Source of the DNA: Bacteroidia bacterium
GTDB taxonomy: Bacteria > Bacteroidota > Bacteroidia > Cytophagales > Cyclobacteriaceae
Direction of reading: 5' to 3'
Length of the DNA stretch: 64,000 nucleotides
Assembly: GCA_030425425.1 (NCBI GenBank)
Contig: JAUIAO010000002.1
Coordinates: forward strand, 62,001 to 126,000
The notes beneath the pieces were generated by a model that searched no databases, was not told where the DNA came from, and was given only the letters and a program-made list of their open reading frames with translations. The position numbers and the translations under genes were made by a program. Positions 54,024-64,000 of this stretch are shown piece by piece (position 1 is the first letter of the stretch; every line of letters begins with the position of its first letter).

Positions 54024-57000
54024 TTAGGTGGTTATAAAATTCTTATAGCTTTCTTTAAACTCTCCCAGGCAATCAGCCAGATGGTTGAGTTTTTCTGTTA
54101 ATTCTGTTGTGTCGTTTTGCTTCAGTTGTTGCTCTATGATCCTGGAGGCTGTGGCCATTCGCTCTATACCTAGTGTTCCGGCGTTACCTTTTAGGGTATG
54201 GAGTTCCTGTCTGGTTTTCTCCAATTCTCCATTTTTGGCATAATTCAGGGCATTTTCTACTTGTTCAGTAGCTTCCAGATCAAAATCTTCGAGTACACTT
54301 TCGATCAATTCCTTTCCTCCATATTTGAATAGATGATTGAGGGTGTTTTGATTAATGATCAACTCTTCTGTATTCTCTTCGAATACTTCCGAACTAACAG
54401 ATTTCGGTTCGAAATGTAACCATGTTTTTACTTTTTCTATCAGCGCTGTGGCTTTTATTGGCTTGGCAATGTAGTCGTCCAGTCCTTTGCTAAGGAAAAT
54501 CGCCCGGTCCTCTTCCATGCTATAGGCCGTCATAGCCACTAAAGGCGGAACCTTCTCTAAGCCCAAGTTCTTGATTCTGTGCGTTGTTTCCACGCCATCC
54601 ATTTCAGGCATCTGAATGTCCATAAAGATCAGATCGTACGTGTTTTCCTCTACTTGCTCAATGGCCATTTTGCCACTAGAGGCTTCCGTAACGAGGCAAC
54701 CAGATTTCTTCAGAATACTACTTGCTACCGTCCTATTGATATGATTATCGTCTACTAAAAGGATTTTCGGATTCGATTCAGTGAATTGTCTTACGAAATT
54801 GGCTTCTTCCAATACCTTGCTCGATGTTTCTGCCGACACTTCTTCTGCCACAAATGTGAACCAGAAGGTACTTCCAAGACCTGGAGTAGATGCCACACCA
54901 ATCTCTCCACCCATTGATTTCACCAATTCTTTTGAGATGGCCAGGCCAAGACCTGTACCGGAATAGTTCTTGGTCCGCGAGCTGTCTATCTGACTAAATG
55001 TTTGGAAAAGCTTATCAATATCAGCAGGCAATATGCCTATACCGGAATCTTTGATTGAAACTTTGAATTTGTATTTAGGTTCGTCTACCTCCATTACCCG
55101 AATACTCAGGTTGATATTTCCTTTGTTTGGAGAAAATTTAATGGCGTTTGAAGTTAGGTTGGAGAGTACTTGAGCAAGTCTGGTTTCATCCGCCAGTACA
55201 AATTTTGGTAGCTTCTCATCGAGGTGATAGTATAGCGTGTTATTGCTGAGATGTGCTTGCTGAGAGTAAAGTGCATAAACTTTTTCGAAAGTCTCAATCA
55301 GATTGGTTGGTTGGAGGCGAAGTTGCATTTTACCAGCCTCAATCTTGGATAAATCCAAAATGTCATTCAAAATCATCAGTAGACTGTCAGATGATTTTTT
55401 AATGGTCTTGATGTATTCTGATTGTTCTCTATCTAGTGCTGTAGTTCCCAGTAGATCTATCATACCGATGATCCCGTTCATCGGGGTACGAATTTCATGA
55501 CTCATATTGGCCAGGAACCGCTCTTTAATCTGTAATGAGCGCTCGGCAAGTTCCTTCGCTTCAACAAGTTGTCGGTTGGTCTCTTTCAATCGAGTAAAAT
55601 CACGAGCTACGCCTTCAACTTCAAACGTGTTCTTTTGGCGTTTTATAAGGCGAACATTACTCAGAAACTCAATCGTTTGCCCATCTCTTGTATGTACCTC
55701 TCCTTCGAAATTCTGAACCTGTTTGTCTCGGTACAATTTCTTAAAGAGAGTAGCCATACTAGATTTTGAGAAAAAGAAATCCGTAATATTTTTCCCTATC
55801 AGGTCTTTTTGGTCATAGCCAATTACCTTTTTTACTGATGGACTGACCATTGAGATTACGCCATCCATATTGCATCGGAAATAGATATCCTGGAACGATT
55901 CAAAAATATTTCTGAACTTTTCTTCGCTTTCCTTCAGTGCAGTTTCTGAAAGTTTTTTCTCGGTGATGTCATTGGCGATAGCTGATATCTCTTTGATGCT
56001 ACCATCAGCTCTGTAAATGGGGTTGAGAAAAACATCTCTCCACACTTTTTCACCATTAAGCTTTTTTTGGCTGGTCTGAAAATTGAGAGGGTTGCCAGAG
56101 AATACTTTGTTGTATTTGCCTTCCCAGAAACTGATTGCTTTCTTTCTAAGCATTTTATTCTGAATTCCTGTCAGCTTCAAGCCCAGCGTAGGAGTGATGC
56201 CGTAATAGGATTCGAATGCTTCGGCGTAGTTTTGGTTGAACGAAGTGAATTTAAAATTTCGATCTACGGACCAAATCTGGTGGGTACTGCTTTCGAAAAT
56301 CGCATTGATTCGTGCAGCCTGGTTTTGAATTTTTTCAGTGTTTTGCTGCCGCTCCATGGAGAGCGTCACCTGTCCGGAGATGAAATCCAGAAGTTCCAAA
56401 TCCTTGTGGTTGTAAGCACTTTGATCTTGATATGAAAAGACAGAAAGCACGCCTATCGCCTTGCTATCCATATATATCAGTACTCCGAGCCAGATTGTAG
56501 GCAGCTCATCAGTTAGCTTGATTTTCTTCTGCTGAGCGATTTTCTCAATGCCCTCATTATAAATGATCATGGGCTTTCCTCGCTCATAGATATAATCATA
56601 CAGCAGTGTCTCCACGTCTCTGTTCAATCGTTTCTGCTGGGATGATTCCAGTTCATTGGTCCAAAACGCGTGATTGTACCCGTCTTCTGTTTTTAAAGCC
56701 ACCGCAAAACTTCGAACTTTTAGAATCTCATTTAATTCCTGAAAAATCTGACCATAAAAATCCTCAGGATTGTTTCTGGAGATGGTAATACTGGCAATCT
56801 TGTAGTAAAGGCTTTGTGCGCGTTCTGCTCTGAATCGTTCAGTAATATCAAAAAAGACACAACGAAATTCTGAAGGTTCATCATCTTCGAACACGCAAGT
56901 AAGTTTGCCGATTACATAGATGTTCTTGCCATACTTGGTTTTTAATACAGTTTCAAAACGCTCAAGTCTGCTGCCGGCGGTAATTTTTAGTAGATTTTCG

Positions 57001-57287
57001 AGAGTTTGTTTTCTATGCTCGGGATGAATGACTTCCACGAATTTCAAATCATAGATTTCATTTTCGCGGTAGCCAAGTTTATTTCGCCAGGCTTCGTTGA
57101 CAAAACGAAATTCTCCATTAGGCTTGAAAATCTGGATCAGGTCATTACTGGAGTCAAAGAGTTCTTTTAGGTGATAATTAGTTTTATCTGCCAGTGTAAA
57201 ATAAGCTTCATTGGCTTTCTCAAGCTTTTCCCGCAGGAGCTGATTTTCCTTTTGTAATGAAGTAATGTCTTGATTCGCCAGATCCAT
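54024..57287 (-). CDS. Hybrid sensor histidine kinase with PAS, GAF, receiver and HPt domains
   Basis: The start at 57287 gives 1087 residues; the frame runs further into miaA's upstream region. Domain order: coiled coil, PAS (~35-150), GAF (~155-310), PAS (~320-445), PAS (~450-565), HisKA with [11 protein letters not shown] (His near 598), HATPase_c, receiver (Asp in [11 protein letters not shown] near 886) and HPt (His in [12 protein letters not shown] near 1027). No transmembrane segment is seen, so the sensing is probably cytoplasmic. It heads the operon with the receiver, the 91-aa protein and the MBL hydrolase. Confidence 0.93.
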   Translation of the reverse strand: MDLANQDITSLQKENQLLREKLEKANEAYFTLADKTNYHLKELFDSSNDLIQIFKPNGEFRFVNEAWRNKLGYRENEIYDLKFVEVIHPEHRKQTLENLLKITAGSRLERFETVLKTKYGKNIYVIGKLTCVFEDDEPSEFRCVFFDITERFRAERAQSLYYKIASITISRNNPEDFYGQIFQELNEILKVRSFAVALKTEDGYNHAFWTNELESSQQKRLNRDVETLLYDYIYERGKPMIIYNEGIEKIAQQKKIKLTDELPTIWLGVLIYMDSKAIGVLSVFSYQDQSAYNHKDLELLDFISGQVTLSMERQQNTEKIQNQAARINAIFESSTHQIWSVDRNFKFTSFNQNYAEAFESYYGITPTLGLKLTGIQNKMLRKKAISFWEGKYNKVFSGNPLNFQTSQKKLNGEKVWRDVFLNPIYRADGSIKEISAIANDITEKKLSETALKESEEKFRNIFESFQDIYFRCNMDGVISMVSPSVKKVIGYDQKDLIGKNITDFFFSKSSMATLFKKLYRDKQVQNFEGEVHTRDGQTIEFLSNVRLIKRQKNTFEVEGVARDFTRLKETNRQLVEAKELAERSLQIKERFLANMSHEIRTPMNGIIGMIDLLGTTALDREQSEYIKTIKKSSDSLLMILNDILDLSKIEAGKMQLRLQPTNLIETFEKVYALYSQQAHLSNNTLYYHLDEKLPKFVLADETRLAQVLSNLTSNAIKFSPNKGNINLSIRVMEVDEPKYKFKVSIKDSGIGILPADIDKLFQTFSQIDSSRTKNYSGTGLGLAISKELVKSMGGEIGVASTPGLGSTFWFTFVAEEVSAETSSKVLEEANFVRQFTESNPKILLVDDNHINRTVASSILKKSGCLVTEASSGKMAIEQVEENTYDLIFMDIQMPEMDGVETTHRIKNLGLEKVPPLVAMTAYSMEEDRAIFLSKGLDDYIAKPIKATALIEKVKTWLHFEPKSVSSEVFEENTEELIINQNTLNHLFKYGGKELIESVLEDFDLEATEQVENALNYAKNGELEKTRQELHTLKGNAGTLGIERMATASRIIEQQLKQNDTTELTEKLNHLADCLGEFKESYKNFITT

Positions 57288-57329
57288 ATCTCCTAAAATT
57301 AGCCAAAACATGCTACTTTCGGATGACAA

Positions 57330-58247
57330 ATGAGAGGGAAAAAGAGAATATTGGTTTCTGTGGTGGGGCCCACGGCTGTTGGGAAAACCCGTTTTGCGAT
57401 TGAGCTTGCTCGTCATTTCAATACGGAAATTATTTCTGCAGATTCCAGGCAGTTTTACCGGGAGATGGAGATTGGCACAGCCAAACCTGATGCGGAAGAA
57501 CTAGCCGCAGCCCTACATCATTTCATCGATAGTCATAGCATAGAGGACTACTACAGTGCGGGTATGTTTGAGCGCGAAGCGGTAGCTTTATTGGATTCAC
57601 TTTTCGAAAGTCACGAAGTTGTCATTGCTGTAGGTGGGTCAGGCTTGTTTTTCAAAGCACTTTGGGAAGGTTTTGATGATATGCCGGATGTTTCTGATGA
57701 GATTCGTGATGAACTCAAGAGCACGTTAAAAAGTGAAGGGATAGTGAATTTATTGAATGAATTGAAGGAGCGAGATCCAGCTTATTTCGAACAGGTAGAC
57801 CATAAGAATTATCAACGTGTGCTACGTGCACTGGAAGTAATAAGGTCATCTGGGAAAACATACAGCGAACATCGAAAAGGTCACCAAACGGCGAGCAGAA
57901 ACTTCGAAAACATCAAAGTTGGTTTGAATCAGGAACGAGCAATGCTTTTTGATCGAATCAATCGAAGAATGGATATTATGATTGAAAATGGCTTATTGAA
58001 AGAAGCTAAATCATTGATGAAGTACCGCGAACACTCTGCTTTAAAAACTGTAGGATATACCGAAATATTCAGTTACCTGGATGGAGAATATGATTGGGAG
58101 GAGGCGGTTCGCCTTCTAAAAAGAAATTCACGAAGATACGCCAAGCGGCAGATTACCTGGTTTAAAAAAGACGAAGAAGTAAAATGGTATGAACCGAACC
58201 AACTGGAAGAGGTGATTCGGCTCATTGAAAATCAATTAAATACTTAA
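57330..58247 (+). CDS. miaA: tRNA dimethylallyltransferase
   Basis: The 305-residue enzyme has the P-loop GPTAVGKT (residues 13-20), ADSRQFYREMEIGTAKP and the tRNA-contact stretch KTVGYTEIFSYLDGE ... RNSRRYAKRQITWFKKD. It attaches a dimethylallyl group to A37 of tRNAs reading UNN codons. It is divergent from the hybrid kinase and convergent with pfkA, overlapping that gene's 3' end by 12 bases. Confidence 0.95.
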   Translation: MRGKKRILVSVVGPTAVGKTRFAIELARHFNTEIISADSRQFYREMEIGTAKPDAEELAAALHHFIDSHSIEDYYSAGMFEREAVALLDSLFESHEVVIAVGGSGLFFKALWEGFDDMPDVSDEIRDELKSTLKSEGIVNLLNELKERDPAYFEQVDHKNYQRVLRALEVIRSSGKTYSEHRKGHQTASRNFENIKVGLNQERAMLFDRINRRMDIMIENGLLKEAKSLMKYREHSALKTVGYTEIFSYLDGEYDWEEAVRLLKRNSRRYAKRQITWFKKDEEVKWYEPNQLEEVIRLIENQLNT

Positions 58248-59207
58248 TATTTCAACCAATCTCATCAAATCAGAGTTGATCGGTTTAGCTTTTGAAATGG
58301 CCAGTTTGAAACTGGTATAGGTCACTTTATCATTGATAATACCAACCATAACGTTTTTCTCCCCATTCAGTAATCCTTCCACGGCTGCCATTCCCAGTCT
58401 TGAGGACAAGATTCTGTCATAGGATGTAGGAGAACCACCACGCTGAATGTGACCAAGGTTCGATACACGGATATCTAATTCTGGAAGAACTTTTGATACT
58501 TCACTGGCAATCTGGTGAGCATCACCTTGTTCGCCACCTTCTGCTACCACCACGATAGATGAAGTTTTCTGATGTTCTCTTCCACTTTTCAAGGTGTCGA
58601 TCACTTCCTGGATAGTAGTGGAAGTTTCTGGTACCATTACATACTCAGCACCACCCCCAATACCACTCTGAATGGCAATGTAGCCAGAGTGACGACCCAT
58701 TACTTCGATAAAGAAAACTCTATCATGTGAGTTGGCCGTGTCACGAATTTTATCAATAGCATCCAGTGCAGTATTTACTGCTGTATCAAATCCAATTGTA
58801 TGGTCTGAGCCATATAAGTCATTATCAATTGTACCTGGTGCACCTACAATAGGAATTCCGTATTCTTCAAAAAAGATATTTGCCCCTGTGAAAGTACCAT
58901 CACCACCTACGGCCACCAATCCTTCTATTCCTCTTTTCTTGAGCTGCTCATAAGCTTTGGCTCTTCCTTCTTTGGTTTGGAAATCCTTGGATCTTGCAGA
59001 TTTCAAAATCGTACCACCGCGCTGAACGATATTACTTACCGAATAGGATTTCATTTTGTAAATATCCCCTTCGATCATTCCATTGTACCCGTACTTGATC
59101 CCATATACATCAAGTCCAAGATACAGTCCGGTTCTAACTACCGAACGGATGCAGGCATTCATACCTGGTGCATCACCTCCTGATGTAAAAACACCAATAC
59201 TCTTCAT
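58236..59207 (-). CDS. pfkA: 6-phosphofructokinase
   Basis: The start at 59207 (MKSIGVFTSGGDAPGMN) gives 323 residues, the usual bacterial length; an in-frame ATG at 59243 would add 12. Motifs: TSGGDAPGMN, GGDGTFTGA for ATP, PGTIDNDL with the catalytic Asp, and MGRHSGYIA for fructose-6-phosphate. It phosphorylates fructose-6-phosphate with ATP. Convergent 3' overlap with miaA. The ~325 bases upstream (59208-59532) hold no other gene. Confidence 0.96.
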   Translation of the reverse strand: MKSIGVFTSGGDAPGMNACIRSVVRTGLYLGLDVYGIKYGYNGMIEGDIYKMKSYSVSNIVQRGGTILKSARSKDFQTKEGRAKAYEQLKKRGIEGLVAVGGDGTFTGANIFFEEYGIPIVGAPGTIDNDLYGSDHTIGFDTAVNTALDAIDKIRDTANSHDRVFFIEVMGRHSGYIAIQSGIGGGAEYVMVPETSTTIQEVIDTLKSGREHQKTSSIVVVAEGGEQGDAHQIASEVSKVLPELDIRVSNLGHIQRGGSPTSYDRILSSRLGMAAVEGLLNGEKNVMVGIINDKVTYTSFKLAISKAKPINSDLMRLVEILSI

Positions 59208-59532
59208 ATGCTTAATTTTTGTGTTCTGTTTGACGTTTGGCATGAATGTTAATCATGCACTTTTTGATCGTTTTGTGAATTCAAGTCACACTTGATTCTA
59301 ATTATCTGATATAAATCGGGGCTATGTTGTTTTATTTGCTCTTTCAGCACTCAATATTAACCAAATTAGGATTGGTAAAAAATGATTTAGAAATGAATCA
59401 GAAGGATTCAATCTGTATAGATAAAGAGTTCTCTGGTGGAATCTGCTGAAAATCCTGAATTGATTGAAATTCAATCGATTGCAGAAGATTGTTAATTTTT
59501 TAATGAGGAGTTTGAGATATTTTGAAAAAGAG

Positions 59533-60846
59533 ATGGGCAACAAGAAAATATTGATCATTACATATTATTGGCCACCAAGCGGGGGAGTAGGAGTACAGCG
59601 ATGGTTACACTTTACGAAAAACTTAAAGAAAGAAGGTTGGGATCCAATAATTTATACTCCAGAAAACCCTCAATTCGATATCACAGATGATAGTTTACAA
59701 AAATTTACAGAGGGAATTGAAGTCATCAAGTCATCAATTTGGGAACCTTTTGGGTTATTTCATCAGCTCACTGGCAATAAAAACAAGAATGAAGTGAAGC
59801 AAGGTCTGGTTTTGGAGAAGCCTAAAAAAACCTGGAAAGATGATCTGATCGTATGGATCAGAGGAAATCTTTTTATTCCTGATCCCCGGATGTTTTGGGT
59901 GAAACCATCGGTGAAATTTCTATCAGGCATTATAAAGGAAAGAAAGATCGAAACCGTAATAACTACTGGACCTCCACATTCTATGCATCTCATAGGACTA
60001 GGGCTAAAAAAGGAATTTCCTGAAATTAAATGGGTGGCGGATTTTCGTGATCCCTGGTCAGAGTGGGATGTTTTACCTAAACTCATGGCTACAAAGAGAA
60101 CGCTGAAACAACACAGATCCTTAGAATTAAAAGTATTAAAGAAATCGGATCATATTCTCACTGTCAGCAATAGCTTATTGGAATCTTTGAAGTCCAAATT
60201 CCCCGAAGGGCAGGTAAGCCTCGTAACTAATGGAATCTCTGATGATAAAACAAAAATATATGAGGCACAGACTGAGAGGACTTCTGGTAAATTTGTAGTT
60301 GGCTACTATGGTATGCTCAATGAGATTAGAGACCCTGAAACCCTTTGGGGTGTATTGGAAGAAATATGCGAGCAAAATGAAGTATTTAATCATAATCTCG
60401 AAATTAGACTTGGCGGTATAGTAGCTAACTCGATTTTGGATAGATTGAATAAAAGCAAATGGTTATCGGGGAAAGTGGTGTCTCTGGGGTATTTAAATCA
60501 TGAACAAGTATTTGACGAATATCAAAAATGTGATTTACTACTATTGCTTCTCAATAAATCAGATAATGCAAAGTGGATTTTACCAATGAAATTCTTTGAA
60601 TACTTATCTGCAACTAAACCGATTCTGAGTCTTGGGCCCGAGGATAGTGATCTGGCGAAGATGTTTGAAGGTTTTTCAGTTGGCGAAATGATTGACTTTG
60701 ATCATCATTCAGCAATATCACAGTTCGTTTTATCTATTTTTGAAGAGACTTACGATCTAAACCTCGAACACTTCCAGCGCTTGCTAAAACTGTATTCGAG
60801 ATCAAATCAAACAAAGGAATTAATTAAGGTATTGGAAACACTATGA
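59533..60846 (+). CDS. Glycosyltransferase (GT4-like, GT-B fold)
   Basis: The start at 59533 (MGNKKILIITYYWPPSGG) gives 437 residues; the frame extends to 59464. The N-terminal domain has YYWPPSGGVGVQRWLHFTKNL, typical of the glycosyltransferase group with a GT4-like N-terminal domain, and WVADFRDPWSEWD. The C-terminal half keeps SLGYLNHEQVFDEYQKCDLLLLL and KFFEYLSATKPILS. It is the first of three genes joined by ATGA overlaps (with a dehydrogenase and an acyltransferase), a glycan-building set. Confidence 0.88.
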   Translation: MGNKKILIITYYWPPSGGVGVQRWLHFTKNLKKEGWDPIIYTPENPQFDITDDSLQKFTEGIEVIKSSIWEPFGLFHQLTGNKNKNEVKQGLVLEKPKKTWKDDLIVWIRGNLFIPDPRMFWVKPSVKFLSGIIKERKIETVITTGPPHSMHLIGLGLKKEFPEIKWVADFRDPWSEWDVLPKLMATKRTLKQHRSLELKVLKKSDHILTVSNSLLESLKSKFPEGQVSLVTNGISDDKTKIYEAQTERTSGKFVVGYYGMLNEIRDPETLWGVLEEICEQNEVFNHNLEIRLGGIVANSILDRLNKSKWLSGKVVSLGYLNHEQVFDEYQKCDLLLLLLNKSDNAKWILPMKFFEYLSATKPILSLGPEDSDLAKMFEGFSVGEMIDFDHHSAISQFVLSIFEETYDLNLEHFQRLLKLYSRSNQTKELIKVLETL

Positions 60847-61853
60847 GTGAAAAGATAAAATTTGGGATTATTGGTTGTGGAAGGATAGCAGGCAGACATG
60901 CAGGACATATTAGCCGGCTAGGAGAACTGGTTGCTGTGTGTGATATAAAAGAAGATAAAGCCAGGGATCTCGCAAAAGAACATGATAGTCAGGCTTATAC
61001 TGAAGTTAGTAAGATGCTTGCAAAACATCCTGAAATTGATGTGATATCGGTTTGCTCACCTAATGGCTTACATGCAGAGCACACTATAGCTTCATTACAG
61101 GCTGGTTTCCATGTTTTGTGTGAGAAACCAATGGCCATCAATGTATACGATTGCGGGCAGATGATACAGGAAGCTGAAAAGGCCAACAAAAGGTTGTTTA
61201 TTGTAAAGCAAAACCGCTTTAACCCGGCAATTGCAGAACTAAAAAAGGTAGTAGATGAAGGAAGATTAGGGAAGATTCTTTCCGTACAGTTGAGTTGCTT
61301 TTGGAACCGGAATTTCAATTATTACTTGAATTCTGATTGGAAAGGAAGTATCGACATGGATGGGGGAACTTTGTATACTCAGTTTAGCCATTTTGTTGAT
61401 TTATTGTATTGGATAGTAGGAGATGTGAGCGAAGTAAAGGCTTTAATAGGAAATTATACTCACGAAGAAATTATCGACTTTGAAGATACTGGAGTAATTG
61501 CATTGAAATTTTATAATGGAGCCATCGGCACAATCAACTACACGGTGAATAGCTATGGAAAGAATATGGAAGGTTCTCTGACTATTTTCGGAGAAAAAGG
61601 AACTGTCAAAGTGGGTGGACAATACCTAAATAATCTTGATTATCAGAATATCGAAGATTTCGAAATCGGGGAATTGGCTCCAGGTAATCCAGCTAATGAG
61701 TACGGGGAATATCAAGGATCCATGTCCAATCATGATAAGGTTTACGAGAATGTGATTGACGTTTTGACCAATCAGGGAGTTATTGCTACGAATGGATTTG
61801 AGGGATTGAAAACAGTAGAGATCATCGATAAAATCTACAGGGCAGCCCAATGA
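60843..61853 (+). CDS. Gfo/Idh/MocA-family sugar dehydrogenase
   Basis: The 336-residue protein has the NAD-binding start FGIIGCGRIAGRHAGHISRL, the family EKP motif in VLCEKPMAINVYDC, and the catalytic-site segment GGTLYTQFSHFVDLLYW. Members of this kind in glycan loci oxidise UDP-sugars (WlbA/WbpB-like). The hexapeptide acyltransferase encoded next fits a WbpB-WbpD style path to an acetamido sugar. Coupled to both neighbours by 4-base overlaps. Confidence 0.92.
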   Translation: MSEKIKFGIIGCGRIAGRHAGHISRLGELVAVCDIKEDKARDLAKEHDSQAYTEVSKMLAKHPEIDVISVCSPNGLHAEHTIASLQAGFHVLCEKPMAINVYDCGQMIQEAEKANKRLFIVKQNRFNPAIAELKKVVDEGRLGKILSVQLSCFWNRNFNYYLNSDWKGSIDMDGGTLYTQFSHFVDLLYWIVGDVSEVKALIGNYTHEEIIDFEDTGVIALKFYNGAIGTINYTVNSYGKNMEGSLTIFGEKGTVKVGGQYLNNLDYQNIEDFEIGELAPGNPANEYGEYQGSMSNHDKVYENVIDVLTNQGVIATNGFEGLKTVEIIDKIYRAAQ

Positions 61854-62308
61854 CCGAGCCAAGAAAATTACAGGTAGGGATAAGGAATGTCAACTTTGGA
61901 GATCAGGTGACTATTGTCGAACCTGTCAATCTGTATGGATGTGATATTGGCGAAGGATGCTTCATTGGTCCCTTCGTTGAGATACAAAAAAGCGTTAGGA
62001 TCGGTCGTCGTACTAAGGTCCAATCTCATGCTTTTATCTGTGAACTGGTAACCATCGGTGCAGATTGCTTTATTGGTCATGGGGTGATGTTTGTCAACGA
62101 TCTTTTTCAGGATGGAGGCCCGGCCGGCGGAGATGTCTCAAAGTGGAAATCTACTACAATTGGTAATCATGTATCCATAGGTTCAAATGCCACGATTCTT
62201 CCAGTCAACATTTGTGATCATGTAGTTATAGGAGCTGGAAGTGTGGTAACCAAGAATATTTCGGAACCAGGAGTCTATGTAGGTAATCCGGCGAGAAAAT
62301 TGCGTTAA
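61850..62308 (+). CDS. Left-handed-beta-helix acyltransferase (WbpD-like)
   Basis: The 152-residue protein consists of hexapeptide repeats (GEGCFIGPFVEIQKSVRIGRRTKVQSHAFICELVTIGADCFIGHGVMF) and ends with VVIGAGSVVTKNISEPGVYVGNPARKLR. This matches UDP-2-acetamido-3-amino-sugar N-acetyltransferases such as WbpD/WlbB. It probably acetylates the sugar formed by the preceding dehydrogenase after transamination; the aminotransferase is not in this window. Confidence 0.9.
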   Translation: MTEPRKLQVGIRNVNFGDQVTIVEPVNLYGCDIGEGCFIGPFVEIQKSVRIGRRTKVQSHAFICELVTIGADCFIGHGVMFVNDLFQDGGPAGGDVSKWKSTTIGNHVSIGSNATILPVNICDHVVIGAGSVVTKNISEPGVYVGNPARKLR

Positions 62309-62342
62309 TCATTTTTAGAATGGTAGAGATGTATTTTTAAAC

Positions 62343-64000
62343 ATGATTAGAAAACTTGCCCAGGTATTTACGCTTATTCTCAGCCTTGCTGCTTCGGGAC
62401 AAGAATCATATTCAATTACTACCAATTATACGGAGGAAGACGGACTACCTTCTAACCAGGTTTATGCAGTAGCACAGGATAATCTGGGTTTCATTTGGTT
62501 TGGGACAGATCATGGGCTAAGTAGATTTGATGGTCAGAATTTTGTCAATTATTCAATAGCTAATGGGGCACCTGATAGTGAAATTCTAAAATTTTATAAG
62601 GACAGTATAGGTCAGCTATGGTGCTATACCCTTAGTGGTAAAATAGGCGTGATTTGGGATGGGAAGATTCTATTGGATAGAGATAATCTAGGTAGAGTGT
62701 TGCCTAACTTAGATGATCAGATTACGGATATAGTTGAATACAAAAGTGAGATTTTTGTTTCTACTACAAATCAAATAGGAAACTTAGATACTCTTGGTTT
62801 TACAACCATAACAAAGAGCGTGAGATACCCTCATTTAATTTCAAATAGGGATAAGTTATTTGCCACTTCTTTTGATACGCTGTTATATTATTATGATGAT
62901 TCTGAAAAACAATTCGAAGTGTTGTTTGAAACTAAGTTTGCTAATTTTCGATACGCTTATGGTATTAGTTATCATAATCATTTGGTTTCATATCCATTCC
63001 AATATTTTGAGTCTTATATAAAGTATTTTGATATCCAAACAGGCACATCGAGAGAATACCCATGTCCTTATTCAATAAACAATATTCAGATCATTGATGA
63101 CGAGATTTTGGTAGTTACTACAGGAGGGATATTAAAATTTTATCCTGAGATACCAGCTTTGAAAGATTATATTTTGGTGGACAATGCCACTTCGATACAT
63201 AAAGACACTGATTTTAATAAGTGGGTCTCTTCCTATGGCAATGGGGTCGTGCATATGCGTTCTTCTCATTTTGAGCCAATAGAATTAATCGAGGATATTG
63301 GAGTTGAAAACATAATTATTGCGGAAGATTCTCTTTTTTTTATTTCTAAGAAGGGGTTTGTAGTCTCAACCGGAGATTTGAATGAAATAAGAGAAATCGA
63401 CAAGTTTATTGTTCAGGTTAATGATATCGAATTATTACCCAATTATAAGCCCATTTATGCCACTAATCAATGGATTGAGAGTGGCAAAAATCTATACGCC
63501 AATTCTTTTTATAAAACTGATTCTGTCCTTATTGCCGGTGGCAAGGAGAGTATTCGTATTTATAATTTGCATTTTGATGGGTTAAAGGAAAAATCAAGTT
63601 GGGTAAACGTAGAATTTGGCCAGGTTCAAAAAATAGTCCATTTATCAGATTCGTCTATACTGTTTTTTAATAAGCAGGGGTTGTACGAATTTTTGATCAG
63701 TCCTTCACATCAAGTGTTGCAGGTTTCGAATGTAGCTCTTTCTGGTGATGCCTTGGTAACAAACAATGAGGAAATTTGGTACGGAACTTATGGTAAGGGA
63801 ATTCAACTGATAAGTGCGAAAAGTGAAAAGTTCATGACAACAAATGAAGGATTGTCTTCTGATTATATCCAGCGTATCATTGAAGATGATGATAAGCTCT
63901 GGGTATTGACCTCAGCAGGAATTGATATTTTGGATATTGGTAATCTTGACTCTATTGTCATCAAAAATGTTCCAACTTTCACCAGCCAGATCAATGATAT
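62343..64000 (+). CDS. Two-component-type propeller sensor protein, 3' end outside window
   Basis: An open frame from the ATG at 62343 runs to the window edge (552 complete codons). It has a signal peptide (MIRKLAQVFTLILSLAASGQ) and then repeated propeller blades of the regulator-propeller type: TEEDGLPSNQVYAVAQDNLGFIWFGTDHGLSRFDG at the start and NEGLSSDYIQRIIEDDDKLWVLTSAGIDILDIG near the end. Such proteins continue into a Y_Y_Y domain, a membrane helix and a kinase, LytTR or AraC output; the output part is not visible here. Confidence 0.88.
   Translation, partial: MIRKLAQVFTLILSLAASGQESYSITTNYTEEDGLPSNQVYAVAQDNLGFIWFGTDHGLSRFDGQNFVNYSIANGAPDSEILKFYKDSIGQLWCYTLSGKIGVIWDGKILLDRDNLGRVLPNLDDQITDIVEYKSEIFVSTTNQIGNLDTLGFTTITKSVRYPHLISNRDKLFATSFDTLLYYYDDSEKQFEVLFETKFANFRYAYGISYHNHLVSYPFQYFESYIKYFDIQTGTSREYPCPYSINNIQIIDDEILVVTTGGILKFYPEIPALKDYILVDNATSIHKDTDFNKWVSSYGNGVVHMRSSHFEPIELIEDIGVENIIIAEDSLFFISKKGFVVSTGDLNEIREIDKFIVQVNDIELLPNYKPIYATNQWIESGKNLYANSFYKTDSVLIAGGKESIRIYNLHFDGLKEKSSWVNVEFGQVQKIVHLSDSSILFFNKQGLYEFLISPSHQVLQVSNVALSGDALVTNNEEIWYGTYGKGIQLISAKSEKFMTTNEGLSSDYIQRIIEDDDKLWVLTSAGIDILDIGNLDSIVIKNVPTFTSQIND

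Overview
The window looks like a chromosomal segment of a Cytophagales-type bacterium (phylum Bacteroidota). This rests on an IPExxxVDY-type gene, a C-terminal type IX secretion sorting domain on a secreted peptidase, PorV/PorQ-like and BamA/TamA-like barrels, a cytoplasmic YceI, LytTR and hybrid-kinase signalling, TAnnTTTG promoter boxes and few Shine-Dalgarno sequences. No rRNA, tRNA, integrase, transposase or CRISPR array was recognised. Genus assignment is not possible from the sequence alone.

Layout. 1-2.2 kb: an amidohydrolase pair, the first cut by the window edge. 2.3-4.1 kb: two paralogous DUF2202 (ferritin-like) lipoproteins with matching upstream dyads. 4.2-7.6 kb: an HD hydrolase, a tandem-repeat-preceded AAA/DUF4143 ATPase and two unknown exported proteins. 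7.7-9.8 kb: YceI, pirin and nitroreductase under a shared palindrome. 9.8-15.2 kb: envelope genes (HhH protein, PorV/PorQ-like barrel, MORN-like protein, BamA/TamA-like barrel, yidD). 15.2-16.2 kb: a PIN toxin-antitoxin pair sitting between two copies of the nadE 3' end. 16.1-20.2 kb: the housekeeping run acpP-fabF-rnc-nadE. 20.3-22.9 kb: an IPExxxVDY-family gene, pyk and an OsmC protein.

23.0-26.4 kb is an accessory zone. It holds a six-unit 41-bp repeat array, a long array of perfect hairpins flanked by ~95-bp direct repeats, the tail of a lost HTH regulator, and an orphan Rhs core tip with a lipoprotein partner attached directly behind an M1 aminopeptidase. A RqcH/NFACT gene follows.

30.4-38.2 kb is the most unusual block. 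A stand-alone LytTR regulator is followed by four translationally chained genes (GtrA-like, FAD/UGM-like oxidoreductase, two paralogous GT-C-like membrane proteins), which overlap a small exported protein made of ten Ser-Gly dipeptides plus a cysteine-containing tail. Behind a strong hairpin come a 6-bladed-propeller lipoprotein and a membrane-anchored thioredoxin-like CxxC protein. I read this as a candidate system for making, glycosylating and oxidatively folding a surface Ser-Gly peptide. The reading is inference.

38.2-49.8 kb: an RND efflux locus with two different permeases, one adaptor and one TolC, interrupted by G/T-rich low-complexity repeats and preceded by a dead copy of the first permease's 5' end, then signal peptidase I. 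49.8-52.6 kb: a large transglutaminase-like/discoidin lipoprotein. 52.6-57.3 kb: a minus-strand signalling operon (hybrid kinase, receiver, small conserved protein, MBL hydrolase). 57.3-59.2 kb: miaA and pfkA, convergent. 59.5-64 kb: a coupled glycan trio (glycosyltransferase, Gfo/Idh/MocA dehydrogenase, hexapeptide acyltransferase), then the start of a propeller-type sensor protein that runs off the window.
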